Positions 1 to 7,535 of a stretch of DNA of 24,128 nucleotides are shown piece after piece (the stretch's first letter is position 1; each line of letters starts with the position of its first letter). The notes under the pieces were generated by a model. The model ran no database searches and was not told the origin of the DNA. It saw only the letters and a list, made by a program, of their open reading frames with translations. Origin of the DNA: DATDCV01 sp036524155 (GTDB taxonomy: Bacteria > Verrucomicrobiota > Verrucomicrobiia > Limisphaerales > UBA8199). The DNA lies in the NCBI GenBank assembly GCA_036524155.1, contig DATDCV010000442.1, positions 1 to 24,128 on the forward strand, read 5' to 3'. The position numbers and the translations under genes are program-made.

Positions 1-115
1 CTACCAAGTGGGGCCCGCGCTGTTAGAGGAATATCGAAGAAACAATCCGGCCCAAACCGGTCCAGCCGCGGTGCTGAGGCGGTCAACATCGAAAAAGCTA
101 CCGCTCAATTCCTAG
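1..115 (+). CDS. Possible 3' end of an unidentified gene
   Basis: Frame 2 is open from the window edge to a TAG at 113-115 and encodes about 37 residues beginning YQVGPALLEEYRRNNPAQ and ending KKLPLNS. The composition looks protein-like, with a short helical stretch and a basic tail, but no domain can be recognised from so short a piece. Another frame is also open here, so the assignment is weak. It would lie about 200 bases upstream of the sulfatase on the same strand. The intervening 116-322 shows no gene I can support; it is GC-rich and has no clear terminator. Confidence 0.3.
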   Translation, partial: YQVGPALLEEYRRNNPAQTGPAAVLRRSTSKKLPLNS

Positions 116-322
116 TGACATTGGACTTCAGTCCGCAGCAAGGTTCGATTCGCGGTTGCGCATGGGACGCGGGATGGCGGTGCGTTTTGCGCTGCGTTGC
201 AGGTCACGAGAGGTCGTGCGTGGTCGTGCTGGGTCAGAATGGGGAGGGGGTAAGGGGAATAGCGCGCGGCTTCGCAGCCCGTCAGAGGCGAAAGAAACAC
301 TCTTTTCTCCGCCTGACCTTTC

Positions 323-1894
323 ATGCAGCATCGGCGCATGAAACGATTGATGCCCGCTGCGCTGTTGGTCTTTTCGTTGGGTGGCATTGTTTTGTGGGGC
401 GCCACTCCTTCCCGCCCGAACATCCTGTACATCATGAGCGACGACCACGCGGCGCATGCTATCAGCGCTTATGGCAGCCGCGTCAATCGAACGCCGAACC
501 TCGACCGCCTCGCCAACGCCGGGGTGCGATTCGACCGCTGCTTCTGCGTTAACTCGATTTGCAGCCCGAGCCGCGCGACAGTTATTACCGGCAAATATAG
601 CCATCTCAACGGCGTGCCGACTTTCAACCGTTTCGACGGGTCACAACCGACCGTCGCGAAATATCTGCAAAAGGCGGGCTATCACACCGGCATCATCGGG
701 AAGTGGCATCTCGGCAGCGACCCGACTGGTTTCGATGAGTGGACCATCCTGCCGGGGCAGGGGGTGTATTACGACCCCGCGTTTCTGGACCGCGACGGGC
801 GGCGCGTAATCAAGGGCTACGTGACGGATGTGATCACTGACCTGGCACTCGATTTCCTGAAGAACCGGCCCAAGGACAAACCGTTTTTCCTGATGTGCCA
901 CCACAAGGCGCCGCATCGCTCCTGGGAGCCGGCTGAGAAATACCGTGAACAATTCGCGAAGCGCCAAATCCCCGAGCCAGTCACCTTGCGTGACGACTAC
1001 GCGACGCGGACCGACGCCATCCGCGAGTGCCGCCAAAAGGTGTTCGAAGACATGACCCGCCGGGACCTCAAGCTGGAGCCGCCGCCGGAGTTGAAAGGTC
1101 CGGAGCGCAACCGCTGGTTGGGCGTCAAGCCAGACGAGGTTGAAATTAAGGTCAACGGGAAAGTCGAGAAGTTCACCGGCGAGGCGCTTAATGTCTGGAA
1201 ATATCAGCGCTACATGCAGGATTACCTCGCGTGCGTCCAATCGGTGGACGACAGCGTCGGCCGGCTTTTGGACTGGCTGGACCAAAACGGCCTGAGTACC
1301 AACACCGTCGTCATTTACACCAGCGACCAGGGGTTCTTTCTCGGCGACCACGGGTTGTACGACAAGCGGTTTATGTATGAGGATTCGATCAAGATGCCGT
1401 TCCTGGTGCGCTGGCCGGGAGTTGCGAAAGCGGGCCTGGTTCAGGACACGCTCGCGATCAACACCGATTTCGCGCCGACCTTCATGGACCTCGCCGGGCT
1501 GCCGATCCCGTCGGACATGCAGGGACGAAGCCTGGTGCCTCTGCTCAAAGGCGAGCACCCCGCCGATTGGCGCACCAGCTACTACTATCGTTATTACCAC
1601 GACCCCGGCGACCACAATACGCGCGCGCATTACGGAGTGCGCACCACAACTCATAAGCTGATCTACTTCTGGAAAAAGGACCAATGGGAACTCTATGACT
1701 TAGTGAAAGACCCCCAGGAACTGCGGAACATCTACACCGACCCGGCGCAACGGCAACTTGTTGCCGACCTCAAGAGCGAGCTCGATCGCTTGAAAAAAGA
1801 GGTCAAAGACCAGGACCAATACGCCAACCAACAGCCGCCTCCCGGCGTCGACGGCCAGCCCGCCTCGCGGCCAAGGAAAGCCCGGGTGCAGTAA
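323..1894 (+). CDS. Secreted formylglycine-dependent sulfatase
   Basis: Type I sulfatase of the alkaline phosphatase fold, hydrolysing a sulfate ester outside the cytoplasm, most likely on a sulfated polysaccharide. Counting from the ATG at 323, a signal peptide spans about residues 7-28 (MKRLMPAALLVFSLGG, then a WGA-like cleavage region). The metal-binding Asp pair is D40-D41. The formylglycine signature CSPSRATVITG starts at C80, so the active-site residue derives from Cys and needs a formylglycine-generating or anSME-type maturase, which is not in this window. GKWHLG is at 126-131, and DQG...GDHG with D335, Q336 and H343 completes the metal site. The C-terminal YDL..DPQELRN motif is also typical. 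ATGs at 323, 338 and 350 are all possible starts with no convincing Shine-Dalgarno; 338 fits the signal peptide best. The sequence around CSPSR resembles GlcNAc-6-sulfatase/iduronate sulfatase relatives, but the substrate cannot be fixed. No partner gene is adjacent. Confidence 0.95.
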   Translation: MQHRRMKRLMPAALLVFSLGGIVLWGATPSRPNILYIMSDDHAAHAISAYGSRVNRTPNLDRLANAGVRFDRCFCVNSICSPSRATVITGKYSHLNGVPTFNRFDGSQPTVAKYLQKAGYHTGIIGKWHLGSDPTGFDEWTILPGQGVYYDPAFLDRDGRRVIKGYVTDVITDLALDFLKNRPKDKPFFLMCHHKAPHRSWEPAEKYREQFAKRQIPEPVTLRDDYATRTDAIRECRQKVFEDMTRRDLKLEPPPELKGPERNRWLGVKPDEVEIKVNGKVEKFTGEALNVWKYQRYMQDYLACVQSVDDSVGRLLDWLDQNGLSTNTVVIYTSDQGFFLGDHGLYDKRFMYEDSIKMPFLVRWPGVAKAGLVQDTLAINTDFAPTFMDLAGLPIPSDMQGRSLVPLLKGEHPADWRTSYYYRYYHDPGDHNTRAHYGVRTTTHKLIYFWKKDQWELYDLVKDPQELRNIYTDPAQRQLVADLKSELDRLKKEVKDQDQYANQQPPPGVDGQPASRPRKARVQ

Positions 1895-1954
1895 GTGTCA
1901 TTCCGTGCTAAAAAGCTGGCACGGAAGTTCCCTTACAAGGCGTCTGCTGAGATT

Positions 1955-1979
1955 CCCTCTCTTCCTTTGGATGAGAGGG
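1955..1979. other. Short hairpin after the sulfatase gene
   Basis: CCCTCTC at 1955-1961 and GAGAGGG at 1973-1979 form a 7-bp stem with an 11-base loop, followed by TTAGGGAGAGG. It lies 60 bases past the sulfatase stop and has no T-run, so it is a poor intrinsic terminator. It resembles the CCCTCTCCC...GGGAGAGGG dispersed repeats seen in many bacterial genomes. A run of ten G at 2066-2075 follows. Confidence 0.4.
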
Positions 1980-2146
1980 TTAGGGAGAGGAGGCACTTTG
2001 TATCGAGATTTCTTTGTCACAGTACTAGCCTGTGCGCCCCGTGGGGAAGCGATTCTCATTTTGCCGGGGGGGGGGTAGGCCTAAGGGTCAAACCCCTCGT
2101 GCTTTCCCCAGTCAGCGCGTCGGATGAGACCGCGGCCTGCGGATGT

Positions 2147-2300
2147 GGTACTGTTGGTAGCCCTGGAGGCCCCCTCCCAACCCCTTCTTTGTTTTTCAGC
2201 GGCGCGGCGAAAATTGGTGCCGCGGCGTGAAAGGTGAGCCGTCGCGCCGCGCCGCTAAAAAACAGGGAAAATCAAAAGGGGCGTTTCTACCAACAGTACC
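2147..2300. repeat. Nested inverted repeat, MITE-like
   Basis: The outer arms GGTACTGTTGGTAG (2147-2160) and CTACCAACAGTACC (2287-2300) are a perfect 14-bp inverted repeat. Nested inside, AGCGGCGCGGCG (2198-2209) pairs perfectly with CGCCGCGCCGCT (2245-2256), flanked by T-rich sequence on the left and A-rich on the right. The whole unit is 154 bp, has no coding potential of its own, and lies between the sulfatase and the tRNA. No target-site duplication is obvious. It could be a miniature mobile element or a large bidirectional terminator-like structure. The rest of 1895-2477 shows nothing else I can support. Confidence 0.6.
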
Positions 2301-2477
2301 GAACCGAGCGGACCTGTGGATAGAGACAATGTTGCCTCCGGGTCAGGAACAGCCGCGCCGGCGGCGCACTCCGCGCAAGTCGACGACAACTCGGCGTTCA
2401 GAATGAGAATTGCTCCCTACGGGGCGAACGGGTTTGACCGCTCGGCAAATTACCGGTATACAGACTGGGCCGCAGAC

Positions 2478-2552
2478 GCCAGTTTAGCTCAGTGGTAGAG
2501 CAACGGTTTTGTAAACCGTCGGTCCTCGGTTCGAATCCGAGAACTGGCTCCA
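2478..2552 (+). tRNA. tRNA-Thr (anticodon TGT), CCA encoded
   Basis: The acceptor arms GCCAGTT (2478-2484) and AACTGGC (2542-2548) pair over 7 bp, with discriminator T and an encoded CCA at 2550-2552. The D-arm stem is GCTC/GAGC. The anticodon stem ACGGT/ACCGT encloses TTTGTAA, giving anticodon TGT. The T-arm is CTCGG-TTCGAAT-CCGAG. All canonical positions are present. A weak CCGT/ACGG hairpin follows directly. No integrase gene or duplicated tRNA 3' end was noticed nearby. Confidence 0.97.
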
Positions 2553-2959
2553 GCCGTCATCTTTACGGTTTCCGCAAGGTCGGTTTTTCTGGGCATTCTT
2601 CGGGTTAGCGACTACTTTTGAGACACTCGTGGTTCAGGCTTGGTCGTCCTTGCCCGAGGGTCTCTGTCGGTGTCCTCCATGGAGCGGGGAATCGACCAGA
2701 GGTCATCCAATAACTCCCGTGTAACAACTTGTGGTACTGAATCTTAGATTTGTGTTTTCCTGGCACGGCATTTTGCGCCGTTGGCCTTCGTAGTTGGCAG
2801 AGCGGCATCTCATCGCGTTCACGTTCTCGAATGTCATCTAGGCTTGGGTGAAACGAACCCCTGCCGAGGTGGAACGGGAGCTCACGCCAGAACCGTTGGG
2901 CTCGGAACGAGTTCTGCTTTCAGTCTTCTGGAATTCACTCATTCCCGGAGACCATTAAT
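2553..2959. other. Intergenic region without recognised genes
   Basis: About 400 bases separate the tRNA from the glycan operon. Short open frames on both strands lack recognisable domains and plausible ribosome sites. One plus-strand frame ends in an ATGTGA overlapping the GT2 start, but its sequence looks accidental. The operon promoter presumably lies here, though no well-spaced -35/-10 pair stands out. GGAG at 2946-2949 is the likely ribosome site for the GTG start at 2960. Confidence 0.5.
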
Positions 2960-4075
2960 GTGAGCTACAACGATGAAGCAACTGATTTGGGACGTTCGTC
3001 TGCTCCCACTCTGACTGGTGACGCTCCGCGCCTGGAAGGTACCTTTTCACCTGTCTCCAACCAAAAGCTGAGCCTGTCCCTGGAAAGAAGGTTCGAGCCG
3101 TGTCACGGCCCAGGCGAAACGGAAGGTTCGCTTAGAGCCACCAGGTCCATTTCGGTCGTTATCCCCGTGTTCAACAGCGAGATGATCCTGGGGGAGTTGA
3201 TTAGTCGTTTGGAGCCGGCGCTCGCTTCCCTTGGCCGTTGGTACGAGGTGATCTTCGTGAACGACGGCAGCAAAGACAACAGTTGGCGCGTGGTCCAGAA
3301 GCTCTCGCGCGAACACGATTGGATCCGGGGCATTAACCTGATGCGGAATTACGGGCAGCATAATGCGCTGCTCTGCGGGATTCGCGCTGCCCGATTCGAT
3401 ACTATCGTAACGATTGATGACGACCTGCAACACCCCCCGGAAGAGATTCATAAACTGGTGGAACAGCTTGAAGAGGGGTTTGATGTCGTTTACGGATTTC
3501 CCGAACACCAGCAGCATGGATTACTGCGGGACCTGGCCTCGGAATTAACCAAGCTGGCCTTGCGGGGATCCATGGGTGCTGAAACGGCTCGGCACGTTTC
3601 AGCGTTTCGTGCGTTCCGCGCGTGCTCCCGAGATGCTTTCGCTCATTACCACAGTCCGTTTGTTTCCATCGACGTCGTCCTGACGTGGGCAACAACACGC
3701 TTTACTGCCATCAAAGTGAGGCATGATCCGCGGGCTGCCGGGGCTTCGAATTACACGTTCCGGAAGCTTTTCACCCACGCCATGAACATGATGACAGGCT
3801 TTTCGATTCTGCCCCTCCAAGTGGCGAATTTTCTTGGATTCCTGTGCATGGGTTTTGGAGGTTTGCTTCTTGTTTACGTGCTTGGGCGGTTTTTACTCCA
3901 CGGAACGACGGTGCCCGGCTTCACGTTTCTCGCTTCGGTCATCGCCATCTTTTCAGGAACTCAACTCATGGCCTTGGGAATCATCGGCGAGTACCTTGCG
4001 CGGATGCACTTCCGGATGATGGAACGCCCCACTTATACCGTGCGGAGCGAAGCATGTGTTCCTGCGACGCGCTGA
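2960..4075 (+). CDS. GT2 polyprenyl-phosphate glycosyltransferase, DPM/GtrB/CsbB-like
   Basis: Membrane-bound family 2 glycosyltransferase expected to transfer a sugar from a nucleotide donor to undecaprenyl phosphate on the cytoplasmic face. The GT-A domain begins near residue 63 (ISVVIPVFNSE). It carries the nucleotide-binding NDGS at 101-104 and the DXD-type metal motif D153-D154-D155 in TIDDDLQHPP. Two C-terminal hydrophobic segments (LGFLCMGFGGLLLVYVLG, and VIAIFSGTQLMALGIIGEY) match the two-helix tail of GtrB/CsbB/ArnC relatives. The first 62 residues are a polar extension of unknown role, unusual for the family. The GTG start at 2960 is chosen because GGAG lies about 10 bases upstream and no later start precedes the domain. 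It is the first gene of the operon, and its stop is one base before the acetyltransferase ATG. The donor sugar is not determined; the following two genes suggest TDP-Fuc4NAc. Confidence 0.92.
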   Translation: MSYNDEATDLGRSSAPTLTGDAPRLEGTFSPVSNQKLSLSLERRFEPCHGPGETEGSLRATRSISVVIPVFNSEMILGELISRLEPALASLGRWYEVIFVNDGSKDNSWRVVQKLSREHDWIRGINLMRNYGQHNALLCGIRAARFDTIVTIDDDLQHPPEEIHKLVEQLEEGFDVVYGFPEHQQHGLLRDLASELTKLALRGSMGAETARHVSAFRAFRACSRDAFAHYHSPFVSIDVVLTWATTRFTAIKVRHDPRAAGASNYTFRKLFTHAMNMMTGFSILPLQVANFLGFLCMGFGGLLLVYVLGRFLLHGTTVPGFTFLASVIAIFSGTQLMALGIIGEYLARMHFRMMERPTYTVRSEACVPATR

Positions 4076-4076
4076 C

Positions 4077-4820
4077 ATGAATACGGAACCCATCCCTCCC
4101 TGCGAATTCTTGCCCTGGGACACCGAGTTCTTCGGCCATCGCATTGGCCGCGTGCATGGTGACACCCTGAATGATGAGTTGGCTTCCTCCATCGACAAGT
4201 GGGCCGCCGACAATTCTGTTCAGACGCTGTATTTCCTGGCGCGGAGCAATGATCCCACAACGACGCGAACAGCGGAGAGTCACGGCTACAGCCTCAATGA
4301 TATTCGGATGACATTCGAGCGCACGATACGGCCGGAAGATCCGGGTTTGTTGGGAGCAGACTCGGAGGTACCCATTCGGGCCGTGCTCCCCGAGGATGTG
4401 GGCGGTTTGCAGGAAATGGCCCGTAAGGGCCATGACCGAACTCGATTTGCTAACGATCCTCACTTTTCCCGCGAGCGTGTCCAGGCCTTCTACGCGACAT
4501 GGATTACGCTGGAATGCCAGGGGCGGGCTCAACACGTTCTGGTAGCGTCCGGAAAAGGCGGCCCGATGGGTTACATCTCCTGCCACCTGAGCGCGAACGG
4601 CGTCGGGCAGATAGGGTTGGTGGGAGTAAGCGAAAAGTTTCGCGGCAACGGGATTGGCTTCAAACTGGTCCGCGCCGCCTTAAGTTGGTTTGGCAGTCAC
4701 GGCGCACGCCAGGTTATCGTTGTTACCCAAGGCAACAATAAGGGTGCGCAACGATTATACCAGAAATGCGGTTTCGTCACCCAGGACGTGCAGTTTTGGT
4801 ATCACAAATGGTTTTCCTGA
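4077..4820 (+). CDS. wecD: WecD-like GNAT acetyltransferase (TDP-Fuc4N N-acetyltransferase)
   Basis: Likely acetylates the 4-amino group of a TDP-4-amino-4,6-dideoxyhexose with acetyl-CoA, as WecD (RffC) does in enterobacterial common antigen synthesis. The product has 247 residues against about 224 for E. coli WecD. The N-terminus LPWDTEFFG matches the WENAFFG-type start of WecD. RTRFANDPHF followed by FYATWI matches the QSRF...FYAQWI region. The C-terminal GNAT fold has the acetyl-CoA loop FRGNGIG at 188-194, then NNKGAQRLYQKCGF and a final YHKW. The ATG at 4077 is preferred over the GTG at 4056, which would overlap the GT2 gene. The WecE-like gene starts 14 bases after the stop, in the same order as wecD-wecE in E. 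coli. The exact isomer (galacto or gluco) cannot be read from sequence. Confidence 0.85.
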   Translation: MNTEPIPPCEFLPWDTEFFGHRIGRVHGDTLNDELASSIDKWAADNSVQTLYFLARSNDPTTTRTAESHGYSLNDIRMTFERTIRPEDPGLLGADSEVPIRAVLPEDVGGLQEMARKGHDRTRFANDPHFSRERVQAFYATWITLECQGRAQHVLVASGKGGPMGYISCHLSANGVGQIGLVGVSEKFRGNGIGFKLVRAALSWFGSHGARQVIVVTQGNNKGAQRLYQKCGFVTQDVQFWYHKWFS

Positions 4821-4834
4821 ACCTCCGCGCGATT

Positions 4835-6064
4835 ATGGCTCACACGCCTACTATTCCATTTAATCAGTCCTCCTTATTGGGCCGGGAACTGGAGAATATT
4901 TTTCGGACGATGACCATCGGCCAGATTGCCGGTGATCAGACCTTTTCGAAAAAGTGTCATACCCTCCTCGAACAAACACTGGGGGTGCGGCGAGCCTTGC
5001 TGACTACCTCCTGCACCCATGCGCTGGAGATGTCGGCGCTGTTGCTGGACATCAAGCCGGGCGATGAGGTCATTGTGCCGTCGTTTACCTTTGTTTCCAC
5101 CGCGAACGCGTTTGCCTTGCGTGGAGCCAAAATCGTTTTCGCCGATATCCGGCCAGATACGCTGAACCTGGACGAAAGGCGATTCGAACAACTGATCACT
5201 CCACGGACCAAAGCAGTTGTGCCGGTGCATTACGCGGGCGTGGGCTGCGAGATGGATACGATTCTTGAGATCGCCAGGCGCCATGGCGTGCAAGTGGTGG
5301 AGGACAATGCCCACGGCCTTTTTGGCAAATACCGTGGCCGGTGGCTCGGCACCTTCGGCTGCCTGGCCACGCAGAGCTTCCACGAAACCAAGAATATCAC
5401 CTGCGGAGAGGGTGGAGCCTTGCTCATAAACGATCCGGCGCTGGCCGAACGCGCCGAGATTATTCGGGAAAAAGGCACCAACCGCAGCAAATATTTCCGC
5501 GGTCAGGTGGACAAATACTCCTGGGTCGACATCGGTTCGAGCTATGTAATGAGCGATGTTCTGGCCGCGTTTCTGTACGCGCAGCTCGAGGTGTGGGAGA
5601 AGATCCAGTCGCAACGGCGCCGGATCTGGGAGCGCTACGACCACTATCTGCGGGGCTGGGCAGCGGAACGGGGTATCGGATGCCCTTATGTCCCGCCTCA
5701 CTGCGAACAGGCCTACCACATGTATTACTTGCTCATGCCGTCGCTGCAAGAAAGGCAGGAGTTGATTGCCTTTCTCAGATCGCGTGGTATCCTCAGCGTC
5801 TTCCACTACGTCCCCTTGCACACCTCGCCGATGGGTCGGCGGATGGGCGGTTGGGACGGCGAATGCCCCATTACGGAGCAGTTAAGCGACCGCCTCGTTC
5901 GCCTTCCGTTCTTTAACAGCCTTTCTGAGACCGATCAGGGCGCCATCATTGAGACGCTGCTCAGCTTTGGAAATTATGTGTCTCGCGGTGTAGTTGTCCC
6001 CGGGCAAACCTCGGTGCTGACGCAGAACCCTGAACTGCGTTCCTCAGCCTCACTAGTCAAATGA
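4835..6064 (+). CDS. wecE: WecE-like sugar aminotransferase (TDP-4-keto-6-deoxyglucose transaminase)
   Basis: PLP-dependent DegT/DnrJ/EryC1/StrS aminotransferase that converts TDP-4-keto-6-deoxyglucose to the 4-amino sugar using glutamate. The match to remembered E. coli WecE is strong along the whole length: SCTHALEMSALLLDIKPGDE, VPSFTFVSTANAF, VVPVHYAGVGCEMDTI, SFHETKN, AEIIREKGTNRS, FRGQVDKYSWVDIGSSYVMS and VFHYVPLHTSP. The Schiff-base lysine is K186 in SFHETKN, and D157 in VVEDNAH would contact the PLP ring nitrogen; WecE has EDAAQ at this place. The ATG at 4835 (409 residues) begins with IPFNQ like the family, so upstream in-frame ATGs at 4766 and 4808, which overlap the wecD-like gene, were rejected. 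A tail of about 25 residues extends past the usual end. The stop overlaps the next start as ATGA. Confidence 0.93.
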   Translation: MAHTPTIPFNQSSLLGRELENIFRTMTIGQIAGDQTFSKKCHTLLEQTLGVRRALLTTSCTHALEMSALLLDIKPGDEVIVPSFTFVSTANAFALRGAKIVFADIRPDTLNLDERRFEQLITPRTKAVVPVHYAGVGCEMDTILEIARRHGVQVVEDNAHGLFGKYRGRWLGTFGCLATQSFHETKNITCGEGGALLINDPALAERAEIIREKGTNRSKYFRGQVDKYSWVDIGSSYVMSDVLAAFLYAQLEVWEKIQSQRRRIWERYDHYLRGWAAERGIGCPYVPPHCEQAYHMYYLLMPSLQERQELIAFLRSRGILSVFHYVPLHTSPMGRRMGGWDGECPITEQLSDRLVRLPFFNSLSETDQGAIIETLLSFGNYVSRGVVVPGQTSVLTQNPELRSSASLVK

Positions 6065-6678
6065 GTGCCGTCGCACAATTCTCCCGGCTCTTGGCGCTGC
6101 CTTGGGCGTACCGCGCTTTCCGCCGAATCATCGGGACCGAAAGATCCTGGCGGGTCTACCTGCAGGAGTATGTGATGCCAGCCGCAGGAGAGAAGGTATT
6201 GGACCTCGGCTGTGGTCCCGCTGACGTTCTGCGGTACCTGCCGGATGTAGCATATACTGGTATTGACATCAGCCAGGAATATGTCGAATCAGCCAGGAGG
6301 CGGTTCGGAGGAGCCAGACGTTTTTTGTGCGAAGACGTTAGCACGTTCTCCTTCCTCGCAGAGCAGGGGAGTTTTGACCTGGCGTTGGCTACCGGGGTTG
6401 TACATCACCTAACCGATAAAGAAGCCGGCCGCCTTTTCGAGTTCGCCCGCCTGGCTTTGCGTCCGGGCGGCCGTTTGGTCACTTTCGACGGCTGCTATAT
6501 CCCGGACCAGTCGAAAATGGCGGGCTGGGTCCTCGGCAAGGACCGCGGCAAATTCGTCCGCACACGTGATGAGTATGAGCGACTCGCGGCCACGGCCTTT
6601 TCCCACGTGCAAGGCCATCTCCGTCACGACCTGCTACGGATCCCTTACACGCATTTAATCATGTGCTGCCGGAATTGA
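6061..6678 (+). CDS. Class I SAM-dependent methyltransferase
   Basis: Small Rossmann-fold methyltransferase of 205 residues. Motif I is VLDLGCGPADVL at 46-57, the acidic ribose-binding position is D69 in GIDIS, and a motif IV-like DLALATGVVHHL is at 106-117. It resembles UbiG/COG2227-type enzymes found in polysaccharide and natural-product clusters. The start ATG is in a 4-base ATGA overlap with the WecE-like stop, implying translational coupling. The context makes a nucleotide sugar, lipid-linked sugar or glycan hydroxyl or amine the likely acceptor, but nothing in the sequence identifies it. Confidence 0.85.
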   Translation: MSAVAQFSRLLALPWAYRAFRRIIGTERSWRVYLQEYVMPAAGEKVLDLGCGPADVLRYLPDVAYTGIDISQEYVESARRRFGGARRFLCEDVSTFSFLAEQGSFDLALATGVVHHLTDKEAGRLFEFARLALRPGGRLVTFDGCYIPDQSKMAGWVLGKDRGKFVRTRDEYERLAATAFSHVQGHLRHDLLRIPYTHLIMCCRN

Positions 6679-6682
6679 TGAG

Positions 6683-7486
6683 ATGAGTCATTCGCAAGCC
6701 ATTGACGGGCGAGCTTCGTTTTGTCCTGAGCATTTTGAGCCGCTATTTGCGGCCGAGGACCGCCATTTCTGGTTTCGTGCCAGGAACCGGTGTATCGCTG
6801 CGACGGCACGGCTCATACCCCAACGGAACTCGATCAAAGACATCATCGAGCACGGCTGCGGGACTGGTTTTGTCTTAAGAGAGTTGGAGCGGATTTTCCC
6901 TGATGCGCGGATCACGGGGGCGGACTTGTTCGCGGAGGGGCTGTCGCTGGCGCGGAAAAGGTTCGGCGGAACTCTGGTGCGAGGCGACCTGCTGCACTGC
7001 GGCTACCGGGAGGCGTTCGACCTAGTCGGGCTATTTGACGTCCTGGAGCACCTCGACGACGATCTCCGCGCCCTCCAAGTGCTTCGCGAGCAATTGCGGC
7101 CTGGGGGTTGGCTGCTGATGACGGTACCGGCTCACAGGGTGCTCTGGAGCGACTACGACGTCGCTTCAGGCCATCGTCGGCGGTATTCCCGGTCAGAATT
7201 GATGGGGCGGCTCTCCCAAGCAGGTTTTGAAGTGAAATTCTGCACGGAGTTCATGTTCGCTCTCTTTCCGCTAATGCTGCTCCGGCGACGCTTGTCATGG
7301 GGACGGAAAGGCACCGCCTCGACGGTTGCGCCATCCCCGGGAAATCTGAACGATGAGTTACACGTTCACCCCTTACTCAATCGCCTGCTGGAAGCAATTT
7401 TGCGCCCCGAACCTTGGTGGATTGAGAAAGGTTCGCGGATGCTCTGCGGCACTTCTTTGCTGGCCTTGGCAACTCGTAAAGCTTGA
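6683..7486 (+). CDS. Second class I SAM-dependent methyltransferase
   Basis: Methyltransferase of 267 residues starting four bases after the previous stop. Motif I is IIEHGCGTGFVLREL at about 54-68. The acidic position is D81 in GADLF, and FDLVGLFDVLEHLDDD (112-127) is the motif IV region. DYDVASGHRRRYSRSEL (157-173) is a pattern seen in glycan-cluster methyltransferases. A hydrophobic stretch MFALFPLMLLRRRL near residue 190-204 may touch the membrane. It is unlike the preceding methyltransferase apart from the fold, so the two probably act at different positions. The acceptor is unknown. Confidence 0.85.
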   Translation: MSHSQAIDGRASFCPEHFEPLFAAEDRHFWFRARNRCIAATARLIPQRNSIKDIIEHGCGTGFVLRELERIFPDARITGADLFAEGLSLARKRFGGTLVRGDLLHCGYREAFDLVGLFDVLEHLDDDLRALQVLREQLRPGGWLLMTVPAHRVLWSDYDVASGHRRRYSRSELMGRLSQAGFEVKFCTEFMFALFPLMLLRRRLSWGRKGTASTVAPSPGNLNDELHVHPLLNRLLEAILRPEPWWIEKGSRMLCGTSLLALATRKA

Positions 7487-7535
7487 CCCCTCTGCTCATG
7501 CTCTATTTCATCGGTGCGTGCCGAACGCCTAGATC

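Noticed and set aside
641..1684. Long open frame antisense to the sulfatase
   Set aside because: The plus strand carries a complete sulfatase with all active-site motifs; the antisense product has no recognisable domain and is a high-GC shadow.
1895..2230. 111-residue frame starting with GTG right after the sulfatase stop
   Set aside because: It runs through the G10 tract and into the inverted repeat, lacks a ribosome site, and has low-complexity composition.
2478..2552. tRNA-Thr as an integration site of a genomic island
   Set aside because: No integrase follows and no duplicate of the tRNA 3' end was seen in the window.
2781..2963. 60-residue frame whose ATGTGA end overlaps the GT2 start
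   Set aside because: The overlap suggests coupling, but the sequence resembles no protein and has no ribosome site; treated as chance.
4874..5821. Long open frame antisense to the WecE-like gene
   Set aside because: The plus-strand product matches WecE along its whole length; the antisense frame shows no family features.
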